Positions 48,821 through 56,614 of a DNA stretch of 64,000 nucleotides are shown piece by piece. Where the stretch lies: the NCBI GenBank assembly GCA_902553315.1, contig CACDKN010000001.1, positions 1 through 64,000 of the forward strand, in the 5' to 3' direction. Made by a program: the position numbers and the translations under genes. Source of the stretch: AG-339-G14 sp902553315. Its GTDB lineage: Bacteria > Pseudomonadota > Gammaproteobacteria > Magnimaribacterales > AG-339-G14. A model generated the notes under the pieces. That model had not been told where the DNA came from. It saw only the letters and a list, made by a program, of their open reading frames with translations, and ran no database searches. Numbering within the stretch: position 1 is the stretch's first letter; the number at the start of each line of letters is the position of its first letter.

Positions 48821-49461
48821 TGTCACTTTTATCTTTTCTCACGAAAACAGAATTACCCAAAGAACAGGACGCTCTTGCTGGAAGAGAAGAAATAATCTTT
48901 GAGCCCAGAATTCACTACGTTAATAAAAACGAATACCCAGAGAATACTTCAGATTTTGAAAAAGTTTATTTTGGAATGGGATGTTTCTGGGGAGCTGAAA
49001 AATATTTTTGGGAATTGGAAGGAGTTCTATTTACTTCTGTGGGTTATGGAGACGGTTTCACCAGAAATCCGACTTATGAAGAAGTCTGCTCTGGTCAAAC
49101 AGCTCACAATGAAATCGTCGAAGTTATATACGATCCTAAAAAAATAGAATTTTTATTATTACTTAAAGTTTTTTGGGAAAATCACGATCCAACTCAGGGT
49201 ATGAGACAAGGTTATGATGTTGGCACTCAATATAGATCTGGAATTTACATAACTAATGAAGTGCAAATGCAACAGGCAAGGGAAACTAAAGATGCCTATG
49301 GATCAATTCTCGTCAAAAACGGTTTTAAATCCATAACTACTGATATCAAGGAAATCAATAATTTTTTCTTTGCAGAAGAATATCATCAGCAATATTTGGC
49401 CAAGAATCCTGGTGGATATTGTGGCCATGGCGGTTGTGGAATTAAATTAAATCTTGATTAA
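48820..49461 (+). CDS. msrA: Peptide methionine (S)-S-oxide reductase
   Basis: MsrA reduces the S-epimer of methionine sulfoxide in proteins. The 213-residue protein shows the catalytic cysteine in MGCFWGAEKYFW, TAHNEIVEVIYDP, FWENHDPTQGMRQGYDVGTQYRS and the C-terminal QYLAKNPGGYC with a recycling Cys. The N-terminal extension of about 45 residues resembles that of E. coli MsrA. There is no signal peptide, so it is cytoplasmic. Its TAA lies in a TTAA shared with the convergent MBL hydrolase gene. Confidence 0.95.
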   Translation: MSLLSFLTKTELPKEQDALAGREEIIFEPRIHYVNKNEYPENTSDFEKVYFGMGCFWGAEKYFWELEGVLFTSVGYGDGFTRNPTYEEVCSGQTAHNEIVEVIYDPKKIEFLLLLKVFWENHDPTQGMRQGYDVGTQYRSGIYITNEVQMQQARETKDAYGSILVKNGFKSITTDIKEINNFFFAEEYHQQYLAKNPGGYCGHGGCGIKLNLD

Positions 49462-50273
49462 TGATTCCAAACAAACTCTGACTTATCCTGAGTAACTCTC
49501 TCTTCTTCAACTAACTTTATTAAATGTGCTTGAAGGGAATATTTAGCAATACTTAATAATCTCGGATCTACATCATCGTAAACTTTATTTAACAGGACAT
49601 CTAAGGAGGCTCTATTTAATTCGGTAATCGCATCAATTACTTTTTTCTCTCTAAACATCCTATGCCCAATGATCCAATCGACAACAGCATGAGGATTTTC
49701 CATTAAGTCTCCATGCCCAGGGGCAATGTACTTTAGATCTTCATCTTTTAGCATTTGAAGGGAATCTATATATTGACTCATGCTTCCATCTGGGGGGGCT
49801 ATAACAACTGTCGAACCATCCATAATGTGATCTCCAGTGAATATTGTTTTCTCCTCTTCTAGAAAATAACACAAATGGTTGGAAGCATGTCCAGGCGTAT
49901 GAATTACTCTCAAAGTGTAATCCACTTGCTCGATGACATCACCGTCCTTTAATATCGCTTGAGGCTTGAAAGTAGGATCCTGCATCTCATTATGTAATGC
50001 TTTCATCCCTTTTACTGGTGCAGCAGTTCTCTGATGCAACAACTTCGCGCCAGGTGAATGATCATTGTGAGTGTGAGTGACTAAAATTTGCTTGATGTCT
50101 TCTCCACAAACTTTAGCAATATTTTCTATATGTTCTTTTGATGCTGGACCAGGATCAATTACTGTAATTTCATCATGTCCTATCAAGTAGGTATTCGTCC
50201 CAGGGCCAGTAAAGACACCTGAATTATCAGCTGTAATTCTTCTAATTAAAGGAGATAGCTCAGTGATCTTCAT
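49458..50273 (-). CDS. MBL-fold metallo-hydrolase (LACTB2-like)
   Basis: This 271-residue metallo-beta-lactamase-fold protein has the signature LVTHTHNDHSPGA (HxHxDH), TPGHASNHLCYFL, FTGDHIMDGSTVV and IAPGHGD, so both zinc sites appear complete. A C-terminal helical domain (ALLSIAKYSLQAHLIKLVEEE region) resembles the LACTB2/endoribonuclease-like winged helix. A start at 50273 is preferred; in-frame ATGs at 50282 and 50312 would overlap the Nudix gene further. It overlaps the upstream Nudix gene by 14 bases. The substrate is unknown; single-strand RNA or a thioester are possible by family. Confidence 0.82.
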   Translation of the reverse strand: MKITELSPLIRRITADNSGVFTGPGTNTYLIGHDEITVIDPGPASKEHIENIAKVCGEDIKQILVTHTHNDHSPGAKLLHQRTAAPVKGMKALHNEMQDPTFKPQAILKDGDVIEQVDYTLRVIHTPGHASNHLCYFLEEEKTIFTGDHIMDGSTVVIAPPDGSMSQYIDSLQMLKDEDLKYIAPGHGDLMENPHAVVDWIIGHRMFREKKVIDAITELNRASLDVLLNKVYDDVDPRLLSIAKYSLQAHLIKLVEEERVTQDKSEFVWNH

Positions 50274-51132
50274 ATCCTTCATCTCCAGGAAGAAGTCCCA
50301 CCATTTTTCCATCTTTCATAAAAAACTTTGGCTCAATACATGAAACTTCGTTTTGATAATTTATTTTAGCTTCCATAAGATCCTGAGTGTTAGAAAAACC
50401 TTCTATCGATTCTAAATTTTTAATTGTAGGGAGAATTATTGGAAATTCTCCTTTCTTTCCCTTTTCTAAAGCGCTTTCAGGTGAAATCCAAATGCTTTCA
50501 ACACCTTCTCCTCCGTCGTGTTCAGCAATTTGTTTTTCTGGAGCTAAAGCAATAAAGAATCTAGTGCTGTAGCGTCTCATTTCAAATTTCGGAGTGACCC
50601 AATGAGAAATATAAGCCAGTCTATCAACTGCTAATCTTAGCTTTAAAATTCCACACAATTTGTACAATACGGGCTTGCCCTCGTTTAGAAGATTTCTGTA
50701 TTCATTAAGAATCTTTAATTCATCGCTATTGGGGTCGTCAAAAAGGTCTCCATTTTCTCTATAGGCTAAAAGCACTCCACATTCTTCAAAACATTCTCTG
50801 ATACAAGCAACCCAATAGTTCAAACCGCCTTTTTCAATCCCTAAGATCTGGGAAGCCATTTCGTCGGTGAGACCATAACAAAATTTATTAGATTCATCAG
50901 TGCCATCTTCCTCATCAAGTTTTCCACCCGGAAAAACCCATGCATTGCCAAAATTGGTCTTAGCGTTTCTTTGAATCATGAAAACTTCAACTTCGTCTTT
51001 TGGCGCCCTGACAAGTAGAACTGTAGCAGCTGGTCTAGGCTCAGCAGGTTCTTCACCTGAGCCTTTTTTTATGTTTATCGAAGATTCATATTTCTCCGGG
51101 AAAGGAGGCTTAGAACTAGATTCTTCAGACAT
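50260..51132 (-). CDS. Nudix hydrolase of the NUDT19/CoA-pyrophosphatase-like type
   Basis: This 290-residue protein has a Nudix box split by an insertion. FPGGKLDEED (Gly70) is followed only at Arg112 by RECFEECGVLL, so the usual spacing of about 14 residues is about 42. This interrupted box is the feature of NUDT19-like enzymes, which hydrolyse CoA and acyl-CoA. An N-terminal region (ATVLLVRAPKDEVEVFMIQR) fits the Nudix fold. The gene overlaps the MBL hydrolase gene by 14 bases on the same strand, suggesting a functional pair, and follows the nitronate monooxygenase by 2 bases. Confidence 0.82.
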   Translation of the reverse strand: MSEESSSKPPFPEKYESSINIKKGSGEEPAEPRPAATVLLVRAPKDEVEVFMIQRNAKTNFGNAWVFPGGKLDEEDGTDESNKFCYGLTDEMASQILGIEKGGLNYWVACIRECFEECGVLLAYRENGDLFDDPNSDELKILNEYRNLLNEGKPVLYKLCGILKLRLAVDRLAYISHWVTPKFEMRRYSTRFFIALAPEKQIAEHDGGEGVESIWISPESALEKGKKGEFPIILPTIKNLESIEGFSNTQDLMEAKINYQNEVSCIEPKFFMKDGKMVGLLPGDEGYEDH

Positions 51133-51134
51133 AG

Positions 51135-52112
51135 TTAAGCAACAAATTTTGAAAGTCTACTCTTGATGATTTCTTCGGCATCAGAGACTATTCTTTCAAC
51201 TAAATCCTTACATGTTGGTACATCGTGAATTAATCCAGCAACCATCCCGCAGCTCCAAGCCCCAGCATCCATGGTTCCTTCCTGCATGATTTTTGGATAA
51301 ACCCCTGCAACTTCTTCTATGATGTCTGTAATCTGAATTTCGTCACCAAGAGCTTTTTCTTTTTCTAAAATTTTATTCACTGCGCCATTTGCTAAAACTC
51401 TTTCAGTATTTCGCAAAGGTCTCATAATGAGTTCGGTATCCAATTCTGAAGCAGCAACTAAAGCGTCTTTTACATTTTGATGCACTGGAGCCTCTTTGGT
51501 TGCAATGAATCTAGTTCCCATGTTAATTCCATCCGCTCCCATTGATAATGCTGCAGCAAGTTGCTGTCCGTTTCCCATTCCTCCTGACGCAACAAAAGGA
51601 ATAGATAATTCTTCTGCAGCTCTTGGCAAGAGGATCATATTTGGAATGTCATCTTCTCCTGGATGACCACCACATTCAAAACCATCAACACTGACAGCGT
51701 CACAACCAATTTTTTCAGCTTTTAGAGAATGTCTCACTGATGTACATTTATGGATGACTTTAATTCCAGCTCCTTTCAAATCAGGCATGTAAGCTTCTGG
51801 ACTTCTACCAGCAGTCTCAACAATTTTTACTCCTCCTTTAACAATAGCTTCGATGTAACCAGGATAGTCAGGCTCTTCAAACCCAGGCAAGAAGGTCAAA
51901 TTGACTCCAAAAGGTTTATCCGTCATTTCATGACATTTCGCGATTTCTTTAGCCAAATCATCCGGAGTCTTTTGTGTTAAGCCTGTAATAATTCCAAGCC
52001 CGCCAGCATTAGCGACCGCAGAAGCCATCTCTGCAAAACCAACATAATGCATTCCTCCTTGAATAATTGGATGTTCAATTTCAAACATTTCGGTAATTTT
52101 TGTTTTGATCAT
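51135..52112 (-). CDS. Nitronate monooxygenase (2-nitropropane dioxygenase family)
   Basis: This 325-residue FMN TIM-barrel protein begins IEHPIIQGGMHYVGFAEMASAVANAGGLG. It has VSVDGFECGGHPGEDD (catalytic His region), PFVASGGMGNGQQLAAALSMGADGINMGTRF and a C-terminal helix. These are the class I/II NMO hallmarks. Such enzymes oxidise nitronates, and some relatives are FMN-dependent enoyl reductases or dioxygenases; the true substrate is open. It heads the run NMO-Nudix-MBL on the minus strand and diverges from nnrD across 107 bases. Confidence 0.88.
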   Translation of the reverse strand: MIKTKITEMFEIEHPIIQGGMHYVGFAEMASAVANAGGLGIITGLTQKTPDDLAKEIAKCHEMTDKPFGVNLTFLPGFEEPDYPGYIEAIVKGGVKIVETAGRSPEAYMPDLKGAGIKVIHKCTSVRHSLKAEKIGCDAVSVDGFECGGHPGEDDIPNMILLPRAAEELSIPFVASGGMGNGQQLAAALSMGADGINMGTRFIATKEAPVHQNVKDALVAASELDTELIMRPLRNTERVLANGAVNKILEKEKALGDEIQITDIIEEVAGVYPKIMQEGTMDAGAWSCGMVAGLIHDVPTCKDLVERIVSDAEEIIKSRLSKFVA

Positions 52113-52219
52113 TTTCCTCTCCTTTAAAAATAATTTAATCTACGTACTCTATCTCTTTCCTAGCCCTTTTAGCAATGAGAAGATAACAAAAAAACAAAAT
52201 TTTTTTAGGACTTTAACTG

Positions 52220-53062
52220 ATGAAACCGCGAAACATAAAAACAGAAACCTTGATGAAAAAATTATCAAGAAATCCTGATTCACACAAAGGAGATTATGGT
52301 CATCTTTTGGTTATCGCGGGTAATCTTGGCTTCGGAGGAGCAGCTCTTCTCTCTTCTAAAGCCGCCATGAAAAGTGGTGCTGGTCTTGTTTCTTTAGCAA
52401 CTAGGTCAGATCATTTACAGGCGGCGTTGAGTTTTTGTCCGGAAGTAATGACTAAAAAAGTAGACACAGGACAGACTTTAGAGAATTATTTGAACTTACC
52501 TTCTGTTGTTTGTCTTGGTCCAGGATTAGGAAAAGACTATTGGAGTGAACAGATGATTTTTAAGTCGATCGAAAACGCTTATAGAAGAAATATTCCCATG
52601 TTGATTGACGCTGACGGATTGAATTTACTACCTAAGTTTTTTAAAAAACTAAAATTACCGAAGAAAATTATCTTAACTCCTCACTTGGGAGAGGCTGCAG
52701 CTTTGTTAAATACCTCTGTTGAAGCAATAAAGAAGAATAAAGTTTCAGCTGCAAAGCGAATATCCAAAAAATTTAATGCCGTTGTAGTTCTTAAGAGTCA
52801 TCAGACATTAATTTGTAAAGGAGAAAATATCTGTATCTGCGATAGAGCTAATCCCGGCATGGCAACAGCAGGCATGGGAGATGTGCTTAGCGGCATTGTA
52901 AGTAGCCTAGTTGCTCAAAAATTAAACTTATTTGATGCTTCGTGTTTAGGAGTTGAATTGCACTCTTTAGCCGGCGAAGCATACGCCAAAAAATTTAATC
53001 AACTTTCATTAATGCCAACCGATATTATTGACTTTCTACCCAGCATTATTGATGAATTTTAA
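52220..53062 (+). CDS. nnrD: ADP-dependent NAD(P)H-hydrate dehydratase (C-terminal YjeF domain only)
   Basis: NnrD repairs damaged NAD(P)H hydrates. The 280-residue ribokinase-fold protein has the YjeF C-terminal signatures KGDYGHLLVIAGNLGFGGAALL, VCLGPGLG, LIDADGLNLL, ILTPHLGEAAALL and NPGMATAGMGDVLSGIVSS. The N-terminal NnrE epimerase domain that is fused in E. coli YjeF is missing, and no separate nnrE is seen here. It overlaps tsaE, as in the common yjeF-tsaE pair. Confidence 0.92.
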   Translation: MKPRNIKTETLMKKLSRNPDSHKGDYGHLLVIAGNLGFGGAALLSSKAAMKSGAGLVSLATRSDHLQAALSFCPEVMTKKVDTGQTLENYLNLPSVVCLGPGLGKDYWSEQMIFKSIENAYRRNIPMLIDADGLNLLPKFFKKLKLPKKIILTPHLGEAAALLNTSVEAIKKNKVSAAKRISKKFNAVVVLKSHQTLICKGENICICDRANPGMATAGMGDVLSGIVSSLVAQKLNLFDASCLGVELHSLAGEAYAKKFNQLSLMPTDIIDFLPSIIDEF

Positions 53063-53498
53063 TAAAAAAATAATCCTAAATTCATTGGATGATACTGCAG
53101 ATATTGCTAAAGAAATTGCTAGTAAGCTTGAAAAATATCCAAAAAATAAGGCATCAATTATCTTTTTAGAGGGTGATCTGGGTACAGGTAAAACAACTCT
53201 TGTAAAAGAAATTTTAAAATCTCTTGGATTATCTGAGCCCGTAACTAGTCCAACATTCACAATTATTGAACCTTACTTAATAAAAGATAAAAAAATTTAT
53301 CATATTGATCTATATAGAATTGAAAGTAGAAAAGAGTTGGAAGTCCTTGGCATTGAGGAATATTCAGCGGAAAAAGATTGTTTAATATTTATAGAATGGC
53401 CTGAGAAGGCTGAAGGATTTTTCAGTGAATACGATCTTAAGATCCGTTTAAGTCATATTAACGAGTTTTCCAGAGAATTGATTATCGAGAAATCTTAA
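53052..53498 (+). CDS. tsaE: tRNA threonylcarbamoyladenosine biosynthesis ATPase TsaE
   Basis: TsaE supports TsaB-TsaD in making the t6A37 modification of tRNA. The 148-residue protein has Walker A GDLGTGKTTLVKEIL, the switch-like PVTSPTFTIIEPY and HIDLYRIESRKELEVLGIEEY, and the closing LIFIEWPEKAEGF. The start at 53052 overlaps nnrD by 11 bases; a longer frame from 53028 has no added homology. TsaE is followed in many genomes by amiB and mutL, which are absent here. The 3' end stops 8 bases before the convergent SRPBCC gene. Confidence 0.93.
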   Translation: MNFNKKIILNSLDDTADIAKEIASKLEKYPKNKASIIFLEGDLGTGKTTLVKEILKSLGLSEPVTSPTFTIIEPYLIKDKKIYHIDLYRIESRKELEVLGIEEYSAEKDCLIFIEWPEKAEGFFSEYDLKIRLSHINEFSRELIIEKS

Positions 53499-53506
53499 AA
53501 TTTTAT

Positions 53507-53896
53507 TTAAGTCTTTAAAACTTCTTCTATTCCTTTGATTGAAATTAACATTCCATGATGAACTGCTTCAGAAAAAATCTCAGGTTTAATCTCAGTGGTC
53601 CACAGTAATTCGCAACTATTATTATCCAACTTAATTACTCGCATTGTCGCAAGATGATGCTCTATAGGATTGGGTGTTTCGACAGCAGAATATTGTAATT
53701 CCATATTTACATTGTCTAGAGACAATATATTTTCTCTTACTTTCCCAATGCCTTCCATTTCAAACGTTCTAGAGACGCCTTCTAAGGAAATTTTTTCAAC
53801 ACTTGGAACCCAATCACATCTTGAAACATCAGAAAGGATTTCCCAAAGCTCCTCAGCTGGGCAAGCAAAAACTTTTGATTCCGAGAGAACTTTCAA
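53507..53896 (-). CDS. SRPBCC (START/Bet v1-like) family protein
   Basis: This 129-residue protein starts with MKVLSESKVFACPAEELWEILSDVSRCDWVP, the usual SRPBCC opening in which a helix caps the hydrophobic cavity. It ends with LLISIKGIEEVLKT-like amphipathic helix. The strands between are short and aromatic-rich. The fold binds hydrophobic ligands or acts as a polyketide-cyclase-like domain; no specific function can be named. It follows the thiolase gene by 4 bases on the same strand. Confidence 0.78.
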   Translation of the reverse strand: MKVLSESKVFACPAEELWEILSDVSRCDWVPSVEKISLEGVSRTFEMEGIGKVRENILSLDNVNMELQYSAVETPNPIEHHLATMRVIKLDNNSCELLWTTEIKPEIFSEAVHHGMLISIKGIEEVLKT

Positions 53897-53900
53897 TACT

Positions 53901-55079
53901 TTAGCTTAATCTTTCTATCACCATCGCGTTGGCTGTTCCACCACCCTCGCATATGGCTTGAAGACCATACTTGCCATCTCTTCTCTCAAGCTCATGGAGT
54001 AATGTAGTCATCAATTTAGCCCCAGTTCCTCCTAGCGGATGTCCCAAAGCCATTGCTCCACCATTGACATTAAGCCTTTCTTTATCTGCTTTTAACTCGT
54101 GAGCCCAGGCTAAAGGAACTGGAGCAAAAGCTTCATTAACTTCATAAATGTCTATATCACTTATGGATAAGTTTGCTTTTTCCAAAACACTCTTTGAAGC
54201 TGGAATTGGTCCAGTCAACATTATCACCGGGTCATCTCCCGCAAGTGCCAAGGAAACGATTTTTGCCCTAGGTTGAATTCCCAACTTCTTTAATCCTGCA
54301 TCGTTAACTATCATTACTGCAGCTGCACCGTCACAAATCTGACTTGAACTTCCAGCTGTAAGAACTCCGTCCTCAGATAATGTTTTTAAACCCGAAAGAC
54401 TTTCTAAGGAAGCATCAAATCTTATACCCTCATCTACTGTGACCATTTCTTTTTCCCCTGAAGGCAAATCACCTTCCACAGGAACGATTTCTTTGTCAAA
54501 AAAGCCTGACTCAGTTGCCGCAATGGCTTTTTTGTGACTTGCGTAAGCAAAAGTATCCAAATCATCACGAGAAAATTTCCATCTTTTTGCCATCATCTCA
54601 GCTCCAGCGAATTGGCTAAATTGAACGCCAGGATATCTCTCCGTCATGCCTTTTCCATTAAATGGTTGTCCATGTCCTTCTTTGAAACTGTCAATAATAT
54701 TCGAGCCTATTGGAACTTGACTCATTACCTCTACTCCTCCAGCAATAACTATGTCTTGAGTTTCTGACATAACAGCTTGAGCTGCAAAGTGAATTGCTTG
54801 TTGTGATGAGCCGCACTGACGGTCGACAGAAGTACCAGGTACTGACTCTGGTAGTTTAGAACTTAAAACAGCGTTTCTTGCAACGTTTCCTGCTTGAGCT
54901 CCAGATTGGCTAACGCAACCAAATATTACGTCATCTATCATTTCACCTTTCGCGCCTGTTCTTTCAACTAACTCATCTAAAACTAAAGCTCCTAAATCGG
55001 AGGGATGCCAATTTTTTAACTTTCCATCTTTTTTTCCGCCAGGTGTTCTTACTGCACCAACAATATAAGCGTTACCCAT
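53901..55079 (-). CDS. Acetyl-CoA acetyltransferase/thiolase
   Basis: This 392-residue thiolase carries the catalytic Cys in DRQCGSSQQAIH, the His in NVNGGAMALGHPLGGTGAKL and the second Cys in CEGGGTANAMV, so the triad is complete. The C-terminal active-site glycine cluster is intact. It may work in beta-oxidation or in acetoacetyl-CoA formation; no partner hydratase or dehydrogenase is nearby to decide. It is followed by a SRPBCC gene. There is a 57-base gap to the upstream MazG-like gene. Confidence 0.92.
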   Translation of the reverse strand: MGNAYIVGAVRTPGGKKDGKLKNWHPSDLGALVLDELVERTGAKGEMIDDVIFGCVSQSGAQAGNVARNAVLSSKLPESVPGTSVDRQCGSSQQAIHFAAQAVMSETQDIVIAGGVEVMSQVPIGSNIIDSFKEGHGQPFNGKGMTERYPGVQFSQFAGAEMMAKRWKFSRDDLDTFAYASHKKAIAATESGFFDKEIVPVEGDLPSGEKEMVTVDEGIRFDASLESLSGLKTLSEDGVLTAGSSSQICDGAAAVMIVNDAGLKKLGIQPRAKIVSLALAGDDPVIMLTGPIPASKSVLEKANLSISDIDIYEVNEAFAPVPLAWAHELKADKERLNVNGGAMALGHPLGGTGAKLMTTLLHELERRDGKYGLQAICEGGGTANAMVIERLS

Positions 55080-55136
55080 AATTTTCTCCTTATCTTTTAA
55101 ATTGAGTATTTTCTAGAGAGTTATTCTATCCATTTT

Positions 55137-55514
55137 TTAATCTTTAATTAACCCCAAAACCTGTTTTATATTAGGTTTGAAATATGACTCGGGCTTCATA
55201 ATTTTCCCTTTTTCATTTTTTATTGCTTTTCCATCAACGAACTTACTCATGTTAGATGCCTTTACTTCTTGCCAAACTTTTTCAAAATTTATACCGCAGC
55301 TATTGCACATACCCATTATTACCCAAACCATGTCGATCAGTCCGTCTGCTAATTCAATAATATCTTTGTTCTCAAAAGCTTCGATTGTTTCCTTATATTC
55401 TTCGGTGATTAAGTTCACATAAAGATTGGCTTCTTTGGAATCAATAGACAACTCTTTACTAATTGGCTGATCACCAGCTCTCATAAATTTTTCAACATCG
55501 CTTTGATAAGACAT
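55137..55514 (-). CDS. MazG-like nucleoside triphosphate pyrophosphohydrolase
   Basis: This 125-residue all-helical protein has the MazG/HisE-type metal motif: EEYKETIEAF (EExxE) followed by ELADGLIDMVWVIM (ExxD). The single domain length fits phosphoribosyl-ATP-type or dCTPase-like house-cleaning enzymes. The specific nucleotide is unknown. It is minus-strand, and a divergent small gene starts 34 bases upstream. The opening MSYQSDVEKFMRAGDQ is compatible with MazG-like bacterial proteins. Confidence 0.8.
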   Translation of the reverse strand: MSYQSDVEKFMRAGDQPISKELSIDSKEANLYVNLITEEYKETIEAFENKDIIELADGLIDMVWVIMGMCNSCGINFEKVWQEVKASNMSKFVDGKAIKNEKGKIMKPESYFKPNIKQVLGLIKD

Positions 55515-55548
55515 AAGATTCCTCCCTACAAATTAGAATCAATAATTG

Positions 55549-56016
55549 ATGTTATCAGAAATAGTCGATAGGCTTACTTCGATGGAAATAAAACTTAAAG
55601 ATGGCAGTTTTTATGAGGTAAAAGAAAGTGACCTTATCGCATGGAGTAGAACTTATAAAGATTGTAATGTTTTTCATGAGGTAAAAGCTGCAGCAGAATG
55701 GTGTGAGGCAAACCCATCAAGACGTAAAACTCTGAGAGGTGTCAAAAGATTTCTCAATGCTTGGCTTTCAAAGGCACATAAGTTGAAAGGTAGTCCTCTA
55801 AGCTTTAACCAAAAGGAGGACCATTCTAATATAGAAGAATCTTTGAATGACATTTCTTGGGTTCCAGAACATGAAAGAAAAGAGACGTCTAAATGGTATT
55901 TATCATCTAAAGGTTTTTATTATCTAAATGGAAAAAAATATACTGAAGTTTATGGAGCTAAAAAGGTCGTAAGCATTTCTGATAAAAGATTAAAAAAACA
56001 ATCTAAGAAACCCTAA
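55549..56016 (+). CDS. Unknown protein with a phage-replication-like helical motif
   Basis: This 155-residue protein has no family I can name. A central stretch, AAAEWCEANPSRRKTLRGVKRF followed by LNAWLSKAH, resembles the conserved C-terminal motif of phage replisome organiser or helicase-loader proteins. The N-terminal part (DGSFYEVKESDLIAWSRTYKD) fits that picture. The C-terminus is lysine-rich. No integrase, capsid or other phage gene is near, so it may be a domesticated or core gene. The ATG at 55549 is preferred over a TTG at 55546. The gene is supported by its fit between neighbours and protein-like composition. Confidence 0.6.
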   Translation: MLSEIVDRLTSMEIKLKDGSFYEVKESDLIAWSRTYKDCNVFHEVKAAAEWCEANPSRRKTLRGVKRFLNAWLSKAHKLKGSPLSFNQKEDHSNIEESLNDISWVPEHERKETSKWYLSSKGFYYLNGKKYTEVYGAKKVVSISDKRLKKQSKKP

Positions 56017-56072
56017 AATTATATTTCTTCAAAAAAAAAGTTCTGATATCATTCGCGCTCTAAACTAAGATT

Positions 56073-56549
56073 ATGAAAAAAGGAATTCATCCAGAATATA
56101 GACAGGTACTTTTCCATGACGTTAGCGTTGACGAATACTTTTTGATTCCGTCTACTTTAAGCACAGATCAAACTAAAGAATGGAAAGATGGAAAAACTTA
56201 CCCGTATTGCCCTTTAGATGTCTCTTCTGCCTCTCACCCTTTTTATACTGGCCAGCAAAAAATTATTGATACAGGAGGAAGAGTAGACAGATTTAAGAAA
56301 AGATTCGCTAAAAAGGGAGCGTCAAAGATAGAGACAAATAATCCAACAAACAAAGAAACCCAAGATCAGGTTTCTGAGAATGCAGAAGCTGAGACTTCTT
56401 CAAAATCAGAAAAAATGGACGTCAACGAAACTCAAAAAGAAGATGCAATCCTTGACGTAAAAGAAGAAATTTCTAAAGAAGCTAAATCTGATGCGACTGA
56501 AATTCCAACAGAAGAAACTGTTGAAGAAAAAAATCCAAAAGACAAATAA
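56073..56549 (+). CDS. rpmE2: 50S ribosomal protein L31 type B with a long acidic C-terminal tail
   Basis: Residues 1-82 match type B L31: MKKGIHPEYRQVLFHDVSVDEYFLI, then SHPFYTGQQKIIDTGGRVDRFKKRF. The type A CxxC zinc pairs are absent; only one cysteine is present, as expected for the zinc-free form. The ordinary protein ends near residue 85-90, but this frame goes on for about 76 residues, 22 of them Asp or Glu and the rest mostly Lys, Ser, Thr and Asn. The tail is disordered-looking and repeat-poor. It could be a real extension; a frameshift is unlikely because the amino-acid bias is regular to the stop. Confidence 0.85.
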   Translation: MKKGIHPEYRQVLFHDVSVDEYFLIPSTLSTDQTKEWKDGKTYPYCPLDVSSASHPFYTGQQKIIDTGGRVDRFKKRFAKKGASKIETNNPTNKETQDQVSENAEAETSSKSEKMDVNETQKEDAILDVKEEISKEAKSDATEIPTEETVEEKNPKDK

Positions 56550-56614
56550 TAAATCTTAATTAATTCTTAGCAAAGTTATTCGTACTTAGAACATTCTTTG
56601 GACTAAAAACTTAT

